From Mesorhizobium koreense (lineage in GTDB: Bacteria; Pseudomonadota; Alphaproteobacteria; Rhizobiales; Rhizobiaceae): DNA of 64,000 nt. This document shows positions 18,487-26,942 of this stretch, piece after piece. The stretch lies in contig NZ_CP134228.1 in the NCBI RefSeq assembly GCF_031656215.1, positions 1,178,001 through 1,242,000 of the forward strand. Reading direction: 5' to 3'. The notes below the pieces were generated by a model. That model was not told the DNA's origin. It ran no database searches and saw only the letters and a list, made by a program, of their open reading frames with translations. The position numbers were made by a program, and so were the translations under genes. Positions within the stretch are counted from its first letter, which is position 1. Each line of letters begins with the position of its first letter.

Positions 18487-18707
18487 ATCGCCAAGCCCCC
18501 CCAAAAATAAGATAATGTAGTATTAGACAGAGTGCAGGTAGGTGCGCAACAAGATATGCTGCGAGGCGGGCAAAGAACAGGGCCGACAGATCGACGTAGA
18601 CCATATCAGCCCCCGCTACCCGCCCATGGTGCTCCGACCAGCTGTCACGTCGGTACGCCTTTTTGTTACGCGCGGTAACACGCACCAATGATTTCAACGG
18701 CTTGATC

Positions 18708-18756
18708 TAAAGACGGCATTAACCATGGCGAAAACGGAGGCCTTGATTTGCAAGGC
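18708..18756 (+). repeat. direct repeat DR2 flanking the C58 protease segment
   Basis: Same orientation as DR1 at 17422-17470, with 22 bp identical and 39 of 49 bp overall. The DR1-DR2 period is 1286 bp. The 18487-18900 gap contains this repeat and a strong hairpin, but no gene I can support. Confidence 0.7.
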
Positions 18757-18825
18757 CTGAGCGCCGGGCTGCTCTATACCGTCCCGCCGGCTTCGCTCGG
18801 TGGGCTTTCTTACTTCAGAACATCT

Positions 18826-18854
18826 CCGGGGCCACGTTACCCGTGTGGCCCCGG
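18826..18854. terminator. strong GC hairpin downstream of the 18901-19302 gene
   Basis: Ten-bp perfect arms CCGGGGCCAC and GTGGCCCCGG with a 9-base loop. It lies 47 bp past the stop of the minus-strand hypothetical gene and is in position to end that transcript, but no U-run follows on either strand. Confidence 0.4.
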
Positions 18855-18900
18855 GCCGATTTGCCTGTTCTGCTCTTCGCCAGTCGGGAAACGGCTTCTC

Positions 18901-19302
18901 CTAAGCGAAGACACCATGCCCGCCGATAACGGCACGGACGCAATACGCGGCTCTCGCCGCCATCATCCTGTCGCCGACATGGCAGTAGCATACGATCTCG
19001 TGGAGCTGCTCGTCGGAAATGTCGAAGAAGCGTTTCGCTTCACCGTAGGTATCATTCCCCAGACCCTCCTCGCGAAGAACCGGATCCTCGAAGGCGACCG
19101 ACAGCGGCGAACCATCGCTCCGCATGACGTCGCGTTCGCGCGGCGCCCGGTATTCGGTGCCCGCAAGGGCGGCCAAGGACCGGTTGGGATCGCGTCCGAG
19201 AAGTTCAGACCAGCGTTGGAGACGCTGCGTCCGATCCAAATACACAGGCTTGGCAGTGATATCGGCTACGGTTCGTAGCTCGTCTCGTGATTGGTGCTTC
19301 AT
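18901..19302 (-). CDS. conserved hypothetical protein (rhizobial)
   Basis: A 133-residue soluble protein with no membrane segment or signal. Recognisable internal stretches are QRLQRWSELLGRDPNR, LAGTEYR, SPLSVAFEDPVLREEGL and YGEAKRFFDISDEQLHEIVC, followed by CYCHVGDRM. I recall similar sequences only as rhizobial proteins of unknown function. The start is well defined: AGGAGG lies 6 bases before the ATG at 19302. It stands alone between the C58 segment and the FkbM gene. Confidence 0.72.
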   Translation of the reverse strand: MKHQSRDELRTVADITAKPVYLDRTQRLQRWSELLGRDPNRSLAALAGTEYRAPRERDVMRSDGSPLSVAFEDPVLREEGLGNDTYGEAKRFFDISDEQLHEIVCYCHVGDRMMAARAAYCVRAVIGGHGVFA

Positions 19303-19596
19303 GGCAACCTCCTGCACGGTGGATGCCCCCCAATCCCCTTCTCCATCGCATTATACTACAAAGGAGCAGGATCGGTTCCCTGCCGGGCGTTCAACTTTTT
19401 CTCACAATGTCCATTGGACCTCCGCGCTCCGAAGCGACGTCGTTCGCGGGCCGCGCGGCCACGGCCGGGGGCCTCCCGCTCGATTGCATCAAATCAGGTA
19501 GCCGCCTACGCCGGATGGCGAGGTTGCGAGGTATCCATCTGCCGATAACCTGCCGCCCTTCGCCGCCCCATCCGGTACCACCGTACGCGAGCGCCC

Positions 19597-20418
19597 GTGC
19601 CAACCATCCTTCACCATGTTATCGGCCTCAGACGGGCGGTGGGCTCGCTTGCAGCGGCAAGCATTCTTGTTCGCCGGCTTCTGAACAACTCATCGCCGCT
19701 GCCGGTCAAGATACCGGCACCGGGCGGCGGAGAAGCCGACACGATCTTCCTGCGCCCTACAGACAGCGATCTGTTTGTCGCCGGCCAGGTGTTCGGTTGG
19801 CGGGAATACGAGTTGCCGTGGAAAATCGAAGCAGAACTCATAGCCCTCGGGCGCTACTGGCGCTCAGGCGGCACGGTGCCGATCGTCGTCGATGGGGGCG
19901 CGAATATCGGCTGTTCCTCGCTGTTCTTCGCCTCAAGGTTCCCGGAGGCGATCGTTCTTGCCGTCGAGCCCAACCCGGAATCCTATGAACTCCTGCTCAG
20001 GAATACCTCGAAGTGCGGGAATGTCATTCCGGTCCAGGCCGCGTTGTGGCGAGACGGCGACGGCGTGGATCTCGAATTTGAAGAGCATGGCTCCTGGGCC
20101 GCGCGCACCGTCGCGCCCCGGAATCGTCCCACAACGCGGTCGGTGACGCTGGAAAGCCTGATCGAAACCATCGCCGACGCACGCCTGCTGATATGCAAAC
20201 TCGACATCGAAGGTGCGGAAAGAGAAGTCTGCGCGGCGTCAGCCGAAATCCTGCAATCGGCCGCATGCGTCATTGTTGAAACACATGATTTCCTCTTCAA
20301 GGACGGCGGGTGCCGTGCGGCTGTTACCCGTACCCTGGCGCCGACGATGACGGCTCCGTCCACCATCGGAGAGAATCTCGTATTCCTCAAGGCACCGGTA
20401 AACGGCCGGCGATCATAG
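19597..20418 (+). CDS. FkbM-family methyltransferase
   Basis: A 273-residue SAM-dependent O-methyltransferase of the FkbM type. The SAM motif is VVDGGANIGCSSLFFASRF, followed by VLAVEPNPESYELLLRN and LLICKLDIEGAEREV, all typical. Such enzymes methylate hydroxyls of sugars, polyketides or surface glycans. The start is GTG at 19597. It is isolated, between the accessory patch and amtB; the 293 bp upstream contain nothing I can identify. Substrate unknown. Confidence 0.82.
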   Translation: MPTILHHVIGLRRAVGSLAAASILVRRLLNNSSPLPVKIPAPGGGEADTIFLRPTDSDLFVAGQVFGWREYELPWKIEAELIALGRYWRSGGTVPIVVDGGANIGCSSLFFASRFPEAIVLAVEPNPESYELLLRNTSKCGNVIPVQAALWRDGDGVDLEFEEHGSWAARTVAPRNRPTTRSVTLESLIETIADARLLICKLDIEGAEREVCAASAEILQSAACVIVETHDFLFKDGGCRAAVTRTLAPTMTAPSTIGENLVFLKAPVNGRRS

Positions 20419-20474
20419 TCGCCAGCTTTAAGGCAGCCGCCGTATCAGGCGGCTGCCCAGGCCGAAGTCTTGGC

Positions 20475-21782
20475 TCACGGCACGACTTCGCCATGCTGCG
20501 TGACGTCGAGGCCTTCGATCTCTTCCTGTGTCGACGGGCGCAGGCCGATCGTGGCCTTCAGAACGTAGAGGATGATCAGCGATACGAGCGCCGTCCATAC
20601 GATGGTGAAGACGATGCCATAGGCCTGCGTTACGACCGAGGCGTCCTTGCCGAGCGGATTGATCGCCGGATCGGCCAGGAGGCCGGTGAGCAACGCGCCG
20701 ACGATGCCGCCGATGCCGTGCACGCCGAAGGCATCGAGCGAATCGTCGTAACCGAACGCGTGCTTCAGCCTGACCGCCGCGAAGTAGCAGAGGATGCCGG
20801 CCGCGATGCCGATGACGAAGGCGCCGGTCGGATTGACGAAGCCGGCGGCCGGGGTGACGGCGACAAGGCCCGCCACCGCGCCCGAAACGATGCCGAGCAC
20901 GCTCGGCTTCTTCGCTACCAGCCATTCGGTGAACATCCATGCAAGGCCGGCCGCCGCTGCCGCTACCTGCGTGTTGACCATGGCGGCGCCCGCAAGCCCG
21001 TCCGCGGCCAGTTCCGACCCGGCGTTGAAGCCGAACCAGCCGACCCACAGGAGCGAGGCGCCGATGACGGAATAGACCAGGTTGTGCGGCGCCATGTTGA
21101 CGGTGCCGTAGCCCTCGCGCTTGCCCATGACGAGTGCGCACATCAGCCCGGCGACGCCGGCGTTGATGTGGACGACCGTGCCGCCGGCGAAATCGAGCAC
21201 GCCGGCTCCGCCGAGGAAGCCGCCGCCCCACACCCAATGCGCGATCGGCGCGTAGACGAGCAGAAGCCAGGCCGCCATGAAGATGAGCATCGCGGAGAAT
21301 TTCATGCGCTCGGCGAAGGAGCCGGCGATCAGCGCCGGCGTGATGATCGCGAACGTCATCTGGAAGATGGCGAACACATATTCGGGGATGTTGGCCACGC
21401 CCGGCGCCCATAGCGTACTGACAGTGATGCCGGAGAAGAAGCTTTTCGACAGGCCGCCGATCCAGGCGTTCATGCCGCCGCCGTCGGAGAAGGCGAGCGA
21501 GTAGCCGACGATGAACCACAAGACGGTCACCAGGCAGCAGACGGCGAAGCTCTGCATGACGGTGGCGAGCCCGTTCTTCTTGCGCACCATGCCGCCATAG
21601 AAGAGCGCCAGCCCGGGTATCGTCATCATCAGCACCAGCGCGGTGGCGGTGAGCATCCAGGCGGTGTTTCCAGTGTCGAGCTTCGGCGCGTCCTGGGCGA
21701 AAGCCGGCGCGCTCGATAGAAGGCCGGCAAAGACCGCGAGCGCGGCGCTCCTGAAATGGATTCTCGTCATCGTGAATTTCAT
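20475..21782 (-). CDS. amtB: ammonium transporter AmtB
   Basis: A 435-residue Amt channel in the inner membrane. A cleavable signal (AALAVFAGLLSSAPAFAQ) precedes eleven hydrophobic segments. Signature stretches are NTAWMLTATALVLMMTIPGL, FAIITPALIAGSFAERMKFS, FAGGTVVHINAGVAGLMCAL (twin-His region) and DAFGVHGIGGIVGALLTG. The C-terminal tail (GLRPSTQEEIEGLDVTQHGE) is the P-II-binding region. A glnK gene normally lies upstream in Rhizobiales; none is visible in 21783-22035, nor a clear sigma-54 site. Start 21782 fits the signal peptide. Confidence 0.95.
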   Translation of the reverse strand: MKFTMTRIHFRSAALAVFAGLLSSAPAFAQDAPKLDTGNTAWMLTATALVLMMTIPGLALFYGGMVRKKNGLATVMQSFAVCCLVTVLWFIVGYSLAFSDGGGMNAWIGGLSKSFFSGITVSTLWAPGVANIPEYVFAIFQMTFAIITPALIAGSFAERMKFSAMLIFMAAWLLLVYAPIAHWVWGGGFLGGAGVLDFAGGTVVHINAGVAGLMCALVMGKREGYGTVNMAPHNLVYSVIGASLLWVGWFGFNAGSELAADGLAGAAMVNTQVAAAAAGLAWMFTEWLVAKKPSVLGIVSGAVAGLVAVTPAAGFVNPTGAFVIGIAAGILCYFAAVRLKHAFGYDDSLDAFGVHGIGGIVGALLTGLLADPAINPLGKDASVVTQAYGIVFTIVWTALVSLIILYVLKATIGLRPSTQEEIEGLDVTQHGEVVP

Positions 21783-22035
21783 CCGTTCTCGCTCTTTTGC
21801 CATCGGCGTGCCTGCCGCATCGCTTCGCCGGTCGGAGATCCCGCCAGGCGCGAAAGGCAATTCATGCCGCGTGCCAATCGGCATGCGGGGTCGCAACAGA
21901 TTGAATTTTCAGGCTTTACGGGTCGCGACAAAGACGGGCGTCTAGTCAGCCTGCGGCGCTTCGCTCAAAAAATAGGCAAAATTGGAATATTGGCTAATCA
22001 GTGTGCATCAGGCTGGTCCAGCCATGCAGACGATA

Positions 22036-22914
22036 CTACCGGCCTTTCGAATCAGTCCTCAGCCGCATGAGACCTTCCTGCGCGGTCGAGGCGATCAGGG
22101 TCCCGTCCTCGCCATAGAGCGCGCCGCGCGAGAAGCCGCGCGAGCCGGAAGCCGACGGGCTGTCTTGCGAATAGAGCAGCCAGCCGTCGAGCGGGTGGGC
22201 GCGATGGAACCACATGGAATGGTCGAGGCTCGCCATCTGGACGTCCGGATCGAAGCCGGAGCGGCCATGCGCGAAGGTGGATGTATCGAGCAGCGTCATG
22301 TCGGAGAGATAGGCGAGCACGGCTGCCTGGATGCCGCGGTCTTCCGGCACCTTGCCGAGCGCGCGCAGCCAGACATTCTGCCGGGGCGGCAGCCTATCGC
22401 GGCTGGTATAGTGCGCGACATTCGCCGGCTTCAACTCCAGCGGGCGCTCGCGCGCCCAGAATTTGCGGATATTCTCCGGCACGCGCTCGCCCGCCTGGTC
22501 CAGAAGCTCGCGCTGGCTTTTCAGTGTCTCGGGCCGCGGTACGTCGAGCGGGATCGGAAACTGGTGGTCGAGCCCCGTCTCCTCGACCTGGAAAGAGGCC
22601 TCCAGCGAGAAGATCGCCTGGCCGCGCTGGATCGCCACGACCCGGCGGGTGGTGAAGCTGCGGCCGTCGCGGATGCGATCGACCTCGTAGACGATCGGCA
22701 CCTCGGGGTCGCCCGGCAGCATGAAATAGCCATGCAGTGAATGAACCGGCCGCTCCGCGACCACGGTGCGCTGAGCCGCGATCAGTGCCTGGCCGATCAC
22801 CTGCCCGCCGAACACGCGCTGCCAGCGCACCTTCGGGCTGCGACCTCTAAAGAGGTTGTATTCGAGCGTTTCCAGGTCGAGAATGGAAAGCAGTTCCTGC
22901 ATGGCCGCCGACAT
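22036..22914 (-). CDS. tesB: acyl-CoA thioesterase II
   Basis: A 292-residue double-hotdog thioesterase that hydrolyses medium- and long-chain acyl-CoA. Family sequences: VFGGQVIGQALIAAQRTV, RPVHSLHGYFMLPGDP, IVYEVDRIRDGRSFTTRRVV and, at the C-terminus, SLDHSMWFHRAHPLDGWLLY followed by GFSRGALYGEDG. The start at 22914 has AAGGAGAGG upstream. It is divergent from the UbiH-family gene. In related genomes tesB, glnK and amtB are neighbours; here glnK is absent. Confidence 0.93.
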   Translation of the reverse strand: MSAAMQELLSILDLETLEYNLFRGRSPKVRWQRVFGGQVIGQALIAAQRTVVAERPVHSLHGYFMLPGDPEVPIVYEVDRIRDGRSFTTRRVVAIQRGQAIFSLEASFQVEETGLDHQFPIPLDVPRPETLKSQRELLDQAGERVPENIRKFWARERPLELKPANVAHYTSRDRLPPRQNVWLRALGKVPEDRGIQAAVLAYLSDMTLLDTSTFAHGRSGFDPDVQMASLDHSMWFHRAHPLDGWLLYSQDSPSASGSRGFSRGALYGEDGTLIASTAQEGLMRLRTDSKGR

Positions 22915-23022
22915 CGGGTCCTCTCCTTTACCGGCCTTGCCGCCGGCCTCTTGCAGCGCCTCCGGTTTGGGATAGATCAACCGGTGAAGTCAAGGCGGGT
23001 TGGTTCGAAGGGAGCGCCGGAG

Positions 23023-24282
23023 ATGGCCACGCGAAAAACGACGCCGAAAAGCGAGAAGCCAGGTGACGCCCGACTCGACGTATTGATCGCCGGCGCTGGC
23101 TATGTCGGGCTCGCCACGGCCGTTTCCATGCACGCGGCGCGGCCCGAACTCCGGATCGCGATCGTAGATGCCGCGCCTCCCGGCGTCTGGGAGAAGGACG
23201 GCCGCGCCTCCGCCGTGGCCGCCGCCGCCAGGCGCATGCTCGACCGGCTCGTTGTCTGGGATGATATCGAGCCGGAAGCACAGCCGATCACCGAGATGGT
23301 CATCACCGATTCGCGCACTTCCGATCCCGTGCGGCCGGTGTTCCTGACCTTCGACGGCGAGGTCCGGCCCGGCGAACCCTTCGCGTATATGGTGGCCAAT
23401 CGCGTACTGAACGGCGCGCTGCGCAAGCGCGCCGCCGAATTAGGCATCGACCTGATCGAGGGCGTGGCGGTCGAACGGTTCGATGCGGGTCCGGCCACCG
23501 TCACAGTGCATCTCGCCGATGGCGGTTCGCTCCAGACACGCCTGCTTGTCGCCGCCGACGGCGTGCGCTCGCGCCTGCGCGACATGGCCGGCATCAAGAC
23601 GGTGAACTGGGAGTACGGCCAGTCCGGCATCGTCTGCACGGTGGCGCACGAGCGCCCGCACAATGGCCGCGCCGAGGAGCATTTCCTGCCTGCCGGTCCC
23701 TTCGCGACCTTGCCGCTGAAGGGCAACCGCTCCTCCATCGTGTGGACCGAGCGCACCGCCGACGCCGAACGTCTCGTCAAGGAGGATGACTTCATCTTCG
23801 AGACCGAGCTCGAACAGCGTTTCGGCCTCAAGCTTGGCGAGATCCATGTGGAGGGACAGCGACGCGCCTGGCCGCTCGGGTTGACCTTGGCGCGTGCCTT
23901 CGTCGCCCCGCGCTTCGCGCTTGCGGGCGATGCCGCCCACGGCATCCATCCGATCGCCGGGCAGGGGCTCAACCTCGGCTTCAAGGACGCCGCGGCTCTT
24001 GCCCAGACCGTGGTCGAGGCCGACCGGCTCGGCCAGGATATCGGCGCGCTCGACGTTTTGGAGCGCTATCAGATCTGGCGCCGCTTCGACACGGTTCAGA
24101 TGGGCGCCACCACCGACATCTTGAACCGCATGTTCTCCAACGATCTCGGGCCGCTGCGTGCCGTCCGCGACATCGGGCTCGGGCTGGTCGACCGCATGCC
24201 GCCGCTGAAGAATTTCTTCATCCGCCAGGCCTCGGGCCTGACCGGACCGGCGCCCCGGCTGCTGAGGGGCGAGGATATCTGA
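23023..24282 (+). CDS. UbiH/UbiF/COQ6-family FAD-dependent hydroxylase
   Basis: A 419-residue aromatic-ring monooxygenase of the ubiquinone-biosynthesis group. The FAD motif GAGYVGLATAVSMHAA is near residue 30, VAADGVRSRLRDMAG carries the DG motif, and FALAGDAAHGIHPIAGQGLN is the second FAD-binding GD motif. Length is typical. The start at 23023 has GGGAG upstream; the frame stays open further upstream across the tesB promoter but without family sequence. Which ring position it hydroxylates cannot be told; rhizobia use a small set (UbiL/UbiM/UbiH-like) for this. Confidence 0.9.
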   Translation: MATRKTTPKSEKPGDARLDVLIAGAGYVGLATAVSMHAARPELRIAIVDAAPPGVWEKDGRASAVAAAARRMLDRLVVWDDIEPEAQPITEMVITDSRTSDPVRPVFLTFDGEVRPGEPFAYMVANRVLNGALRKRAAELGIDLIEGVAVERFDAGPATVTVHLADGGSLQTRLLVAADGVRSRLRDMAGIKTVNWEYGQSGIVCTVAHERPHNGRAEEHFLPAGPFATLPLKGNRSSIVWTERTADAERLVKEDDFIFETELEQRFGLKLGEIHVEGQRRAWPLGLTLARAFVAPRFALAGDAAHGIHPIAGQGLNLGFKDAAALAQTVVEADRLGQDIGALDVLERYQIWRRFDTVQMGATTDILNRMFSNDLGPLRAVRDIGLGLVDRMPPLKNFFIRQASGLTGPAPRLLRGEDI

Positions 24283-24457
24283 CGGCGCCGGCGTTGGTTG
24301 CGCCGACATAAAAAGGGGCCGGCCGACCTGACCTTTCGGACCAGACCGGCCGGCTGCTGCCTGAGACCGTGGGAATGTAAAGCTCGCTTAGGCGGCTTTC
24401 TCCGATTTCTCGTTCCATTCGCCCATGGCGGCAAGGCCGTTCGCCGCCGCGGGCCGG

Positions 24458-25351
24458 CTACCGCTTGACGCTGGACGCCTGGAAAATGCTGTCGATTGCC
24501 GATCCCAGCGACGCGTTGAATTCGGCGTCGGTCTGGCGCACCGACAGACCCTCGGTCAAGGCGCGCGAGAAGCTGGCTATCATGCCAGTGTTGTGGCTGA
24601 GCTTGGCATTCGCCTCGTCGCGGGAATAGCCGCCGGACAGGGCAACCACGCGCATCACACGGGGGTCTCCGATCAGCGGTTTGTAGAGGTTCGCTTTCGT
24701 CGGCAGCGTCAATTTCAGCATGACCTGTTTGCCGGCCGGCACGTCGTCAAGATGCTTGCGGATTTCCGCCAGCAGGATGCCCTCGGCTTCCGCCTTGTCG
24801 GGGATCGAGATCGTCACTTCCGGCTCGATGATCGGGACGAGGTCGTGCGACAGGACCTGCCTGGCGACGTCGAACTGCTGAGCGACGACTGCCGCGATGC
24901 CTGTCGGGTTCGCCGCGTCGACGACCGAGCGTTCCTTGGTGCCGAATATGCCCTTCGCCACGGCGCGCTCCAGGAGCGCGTCGAGACCCGGCATCGGCTT
25001 CATCAGCTTGACGCCGTCCTTCTCCTCCGCCAAGCCCTTGTCGATCTTCAGGAAAGGCACCACATGGCGCTTTTCCCAGAGATACTGCGCGGTCGGCGTG
25101 CCATCGATGTCGCGGTCCATGGTCTGCTCGAACAGGATCGCGCCCATGACCTTATCGCCGGTGAAAGCGGGCGACTTGATGATGCGTGTGCGCATCTGAT
25201 GAACGAGGTCGAACATTTCCGCGTCGCTGGACCAGGCGCTCTGGTCGATGCCGTAGAGCTTGAGTGCCTTCGGCGTGGAGCCGCCGGACTGGTCGAGCGC
25301 GGCAATGAAGCCGGCTTTGTGTGCGGCCTGCGCGGCCATGTCCTGGTTCAT
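24458..25351 (-). CDS. fbaB: fructose-bisphosphate aldolase class I
   Basis: A 297-residue class I (Schiff-base) aldolase cleaving fructose 1,6-bisphosphate. Recognisable stretches are GFIAALDQSGGSTPKALKLY, GAILFEQTMDRDIDG, VVPFLKIDKGL, VPIIEPEVTISI and VMLKLTLPT (Schiff-base Lys), ending SGGYSRDEANAKL and SFSRALTEGL. The start at 25351 has GGGAG 7 bases upstream. It lies after pgk on the same strand but 317 bp away, behind two long palindromes (25374-25450 and 25464-25542) that may form its control region. Confidence 0.93.
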   Translation of the reverse strand: MNQDMAAQAAHKAGFIAALDQSGGSTPKALKLYGIDQSAWSSDAEMFDLVHQMRTRIIKSPAFTGDKVMGAILFEQTMDRDIDGTPTAQYLWEKRHVVPFLKIDKGLAEEKDGVKLMKPMPGLDALLERAVAKGIFGTKERSVVDAANPTGIAAVVAQQFDVARQVLSHDLVPIIEPEVTISIPDKAEAEGILLAEIRKHLDDVPAGKQVMLKLTLPTKANLYKPLIGDPRVMRVVALSGGYSRDEANAKLSHNTGMIASFSRALTEGLSVRQTDAEFNASLGSAIDSIFQASSVKR

Positions 25352-25373
25352 TTCGTTCTCCCGCATTGTCTGT

Positions 25374-25450
25374 CTAGTGGTTCGTTTCCAACATTTGCAT
25401 CCCATTTGTATCGGCCGCCAGGCAAATGTTGAAAACAAGAGAACCGCTAG
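25374..25450. promoter_or_regulatory. long palindrome P1 upstream of fbaB
   Basis: A 77-bp imperfect inverted repeat. Left arm CTAGTGGTTC...CAACATTTGC (25374-25398); right arm GCAAATGTTG...GAACCGCTAG (25422-25450). It starts 22 bp upstream of the fbaB ATG. Its half-unit, CTAGTGG(A/T) then AACATT(T/C)G, recurs in P2. AT-rich and unlike the flanking coding DNA. Confidence 0.65.
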
Positions 25451-25463
25451 CAAGTTTATGATT

Positions 25464-25542
25464 CTAGTGGAATTTTTGAATTTAACATTCGATTCTGAGG
25501 CCGATATCACGCGGGTATCGAATGTTAAATTCATTCCACTAG
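25464..25542. promoter_or_regulatory. long palindrome P2 upstream of fbaB
   Basis: A 79-bp inverted repeat with the same design as P1. Left arm CTAGTGGAAT...GAATTTAACATTCGA (25464-25492); right arm TCGAATGTTAAATTC...ATTCCACTAG (25518-25542). The arms are almost perfectly complementary over ~25 bp. Centre-to-centre distance from P1 is ~91 bp. It could be a regulator site, a transcript hairpin or a small mobile repeat. Confidence 0.65.
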
Positions 25543-25629
25543 GCGCTTAACAGAAGAAGATTCATGATGGAATGCCGGCAAAAACCTTGAATCGATTGAA
25601 TGATGTCACTTGCGATGTGGAAGTGTTTC

Positions 25630-25657
25630 ATCCTGCCGCGCGACGCCGCGGCAGGAT
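25630..25657 (-). terminator. hairpin downstream of pgk
   Basis: Perfect 11-bp arms ATCCTGCCGCG and CGCGGCAGGAT with a 6-base loop, 12 bp past the pgk stop. The sequence after it on the minus strand is GAAACACTTCC, without a clear U-run. It probably ends or stabilises the pgk transcript and separates it from fbaB. Confidence 0.6.
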
Positions 25658-25668
25658 AAACGTGGCCG

Positions 25669-26862
25669 CTAGGCTTTCAGCACCTCCACGCCCGGAAGCG
25701 CCTTGCCTTCCATCCATTCGAGGAAGGCCCCGCCGGCGGTCGAGACATAGGTGAAATCCTCGGCGACGCCGGCATGGTTGAGCGCGGCCACCGTATCGCC
25801 GCCGCCGGCGACGGAGACCAGCTTGCCTTCCTTCGTGCGCCGCGCGGCATCCCTTGCCGCTTCCACCGTCGCACGATCGAAGGGCTCGACCTCGAACGCG
25901 CCCAGCGGCCCGTTCCAGACGATCGTCGCCGCCCGGTCGATCCACTGGTTGACAGCCTTGACCGTCTTCGGCCCGGCGTCGAGGATCATGGCGTCCGCGG
26001 GAACATGGTCGATCGCCACCGTCTCAGTCGCCGCGCCCGCCTTCAGTTCCTTTGCCACGACTGCATCGGCGGGAAGGATGAGGGCGCAGCCCGCTTCCGC
26101 CGCCTCGATCATGATCTGCTTGGCGGTGCCGGCAAGATCGTGCTCGCAAAGCGACTTGCCGACATTGGTGCCGCGTGCTGCGAGAAACGTATTGGCCATG
26201 CCGCCGCCGATGACCAGCGCATCGACCTTGTGCGTGAGATTCGTAAGCAGATCGATCTTGGTAGACACCTTCGCTCCGCCGACGATGGCGACGACCGGCT
26301 TGGCGGGCTTGCCCAGCCCCTTTTCCAGCGCCTCCAACTCGGCCTGCATGGCCCGGCCGGCATAGGCCGGCAGGAGATGCGCCAGCCCTTCCGTCGAGGC
26401 ATGCGCGCGGTGCGCCGCGGAGAAAGCATCGTTCACATAGACGTCGCCGTTTTCGGCGAGAGCGCGCGTGAAATCGGGGTCGTTCTTTTCCTCGCCCTTG
26501 TGGAAGCGCGTGTTTTCCAGAAGCAGGACATCGCCGTCCGCCATCGCGCCGACCGCCTCCCTCGCCGGTTCGCCGATGCAATCTTCGGCGAATCCCACCT
26601 TGCGGCCGAGTTCGGCCTCGACCGCCTTGGCGATGGGCTTCAGCGACATCGCCGGATTCCGTTCGCCTTTCGGCCGGTCGAAATGGGCAAGCAGGATCAC
26701 CTTCGCGCCATCGTCCGAGAGTTCCCTGATCGTCGGCACGACGCGCTCGATGCGGGTGGCGTCGGTGACCTTTCCGTCCTTCACCGGCACGTTGAGGTCA
26801 ACCCTCAGCAACACGCGCTTGCCGGCGAAATCACCGTCATCGAGGGTATGGAAATCGGACAT
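25669..26862 (-). CDS. pgk: phosphoglycerate kinase
   Basis: A 397-residue glycolytic kinase that transfers the phosphate of 1,3-bisphosphoglycerate to ADP. N-domain motif [17 protein letters not shown] and substrate region [20 protein letters not shown]-domain motifs [44 protein letters not shown] and the nucleotide-binding [12 protein letters not shown]. Start at 26862 with AGGAG 7 bases upstream. It precedes fbaB on the same strand; gap and tkt lie 19 kb away rather than adjacent. Confidence 0.96.
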   Translation of the reverse strand: MSDFHTLDDGDFAGKRVLLRVDLNVPVKDGKVTDATRIERVVPTIRELSDDGAKVILLAHFDRPKGERNPAMSLKPIAKAVEAELGRKVGFAEDCIGEPAREAVGAMADGDVLLLENTRFHKGEEKNDPDFTRALAENGDVYVNDAFSAAHRAHASTEGLAHLLPAYAGRAMQAELEALEKGLGKPAKPVVAIVGGAKVSTKIDLLTNLTHKVDALVIGGGMANTFLAARGTNVGKSLCEHDLAGTAKQIMIEAAEAGCALILPADAVVAKELKAGAATETVAIDHVPADAMILDAGPKTVKAVNQWIDRAATIVWNGPLGAFEVEPFDRATVEAARDAARRTKEGKLVSVAGGGDTVAALNHAGVAEDFTYVSTAGGAFLEWMEGKALPGVEVLKA

Positions 26863-26942
26863 GTCATGCTCCTGAAGGTGCCCGGGGGCCGGGCTGCGAG
26901 ACAATAGTGGCCAAATTATGCGACGCAAGCGTGAAGCCGGTC

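Noticed and set aside
18407-18697. Minus-strand frame of 96 codons overlapping the C58 gene start
   Set aside because: It overlaps the better-supported C58 gene, has no ribosome-binding site and no recognisable family sequence.
21783-22035. Possible sigma-54 promoter upstream of amtB
   Set aside because: GCAA and GTGCCA occur near 21858 but 10 bases apart instead of the required 5.
24388-24438. A minus-strand frame just after fbaB ending NGLAAMGEWNEKSEKAA
   Set aside because: It looks protein-like but is open for only a short distance, is in another frame from fbaB, and fbaB already has its normal C-terminus. Could be a gene scrap; not enough to call.
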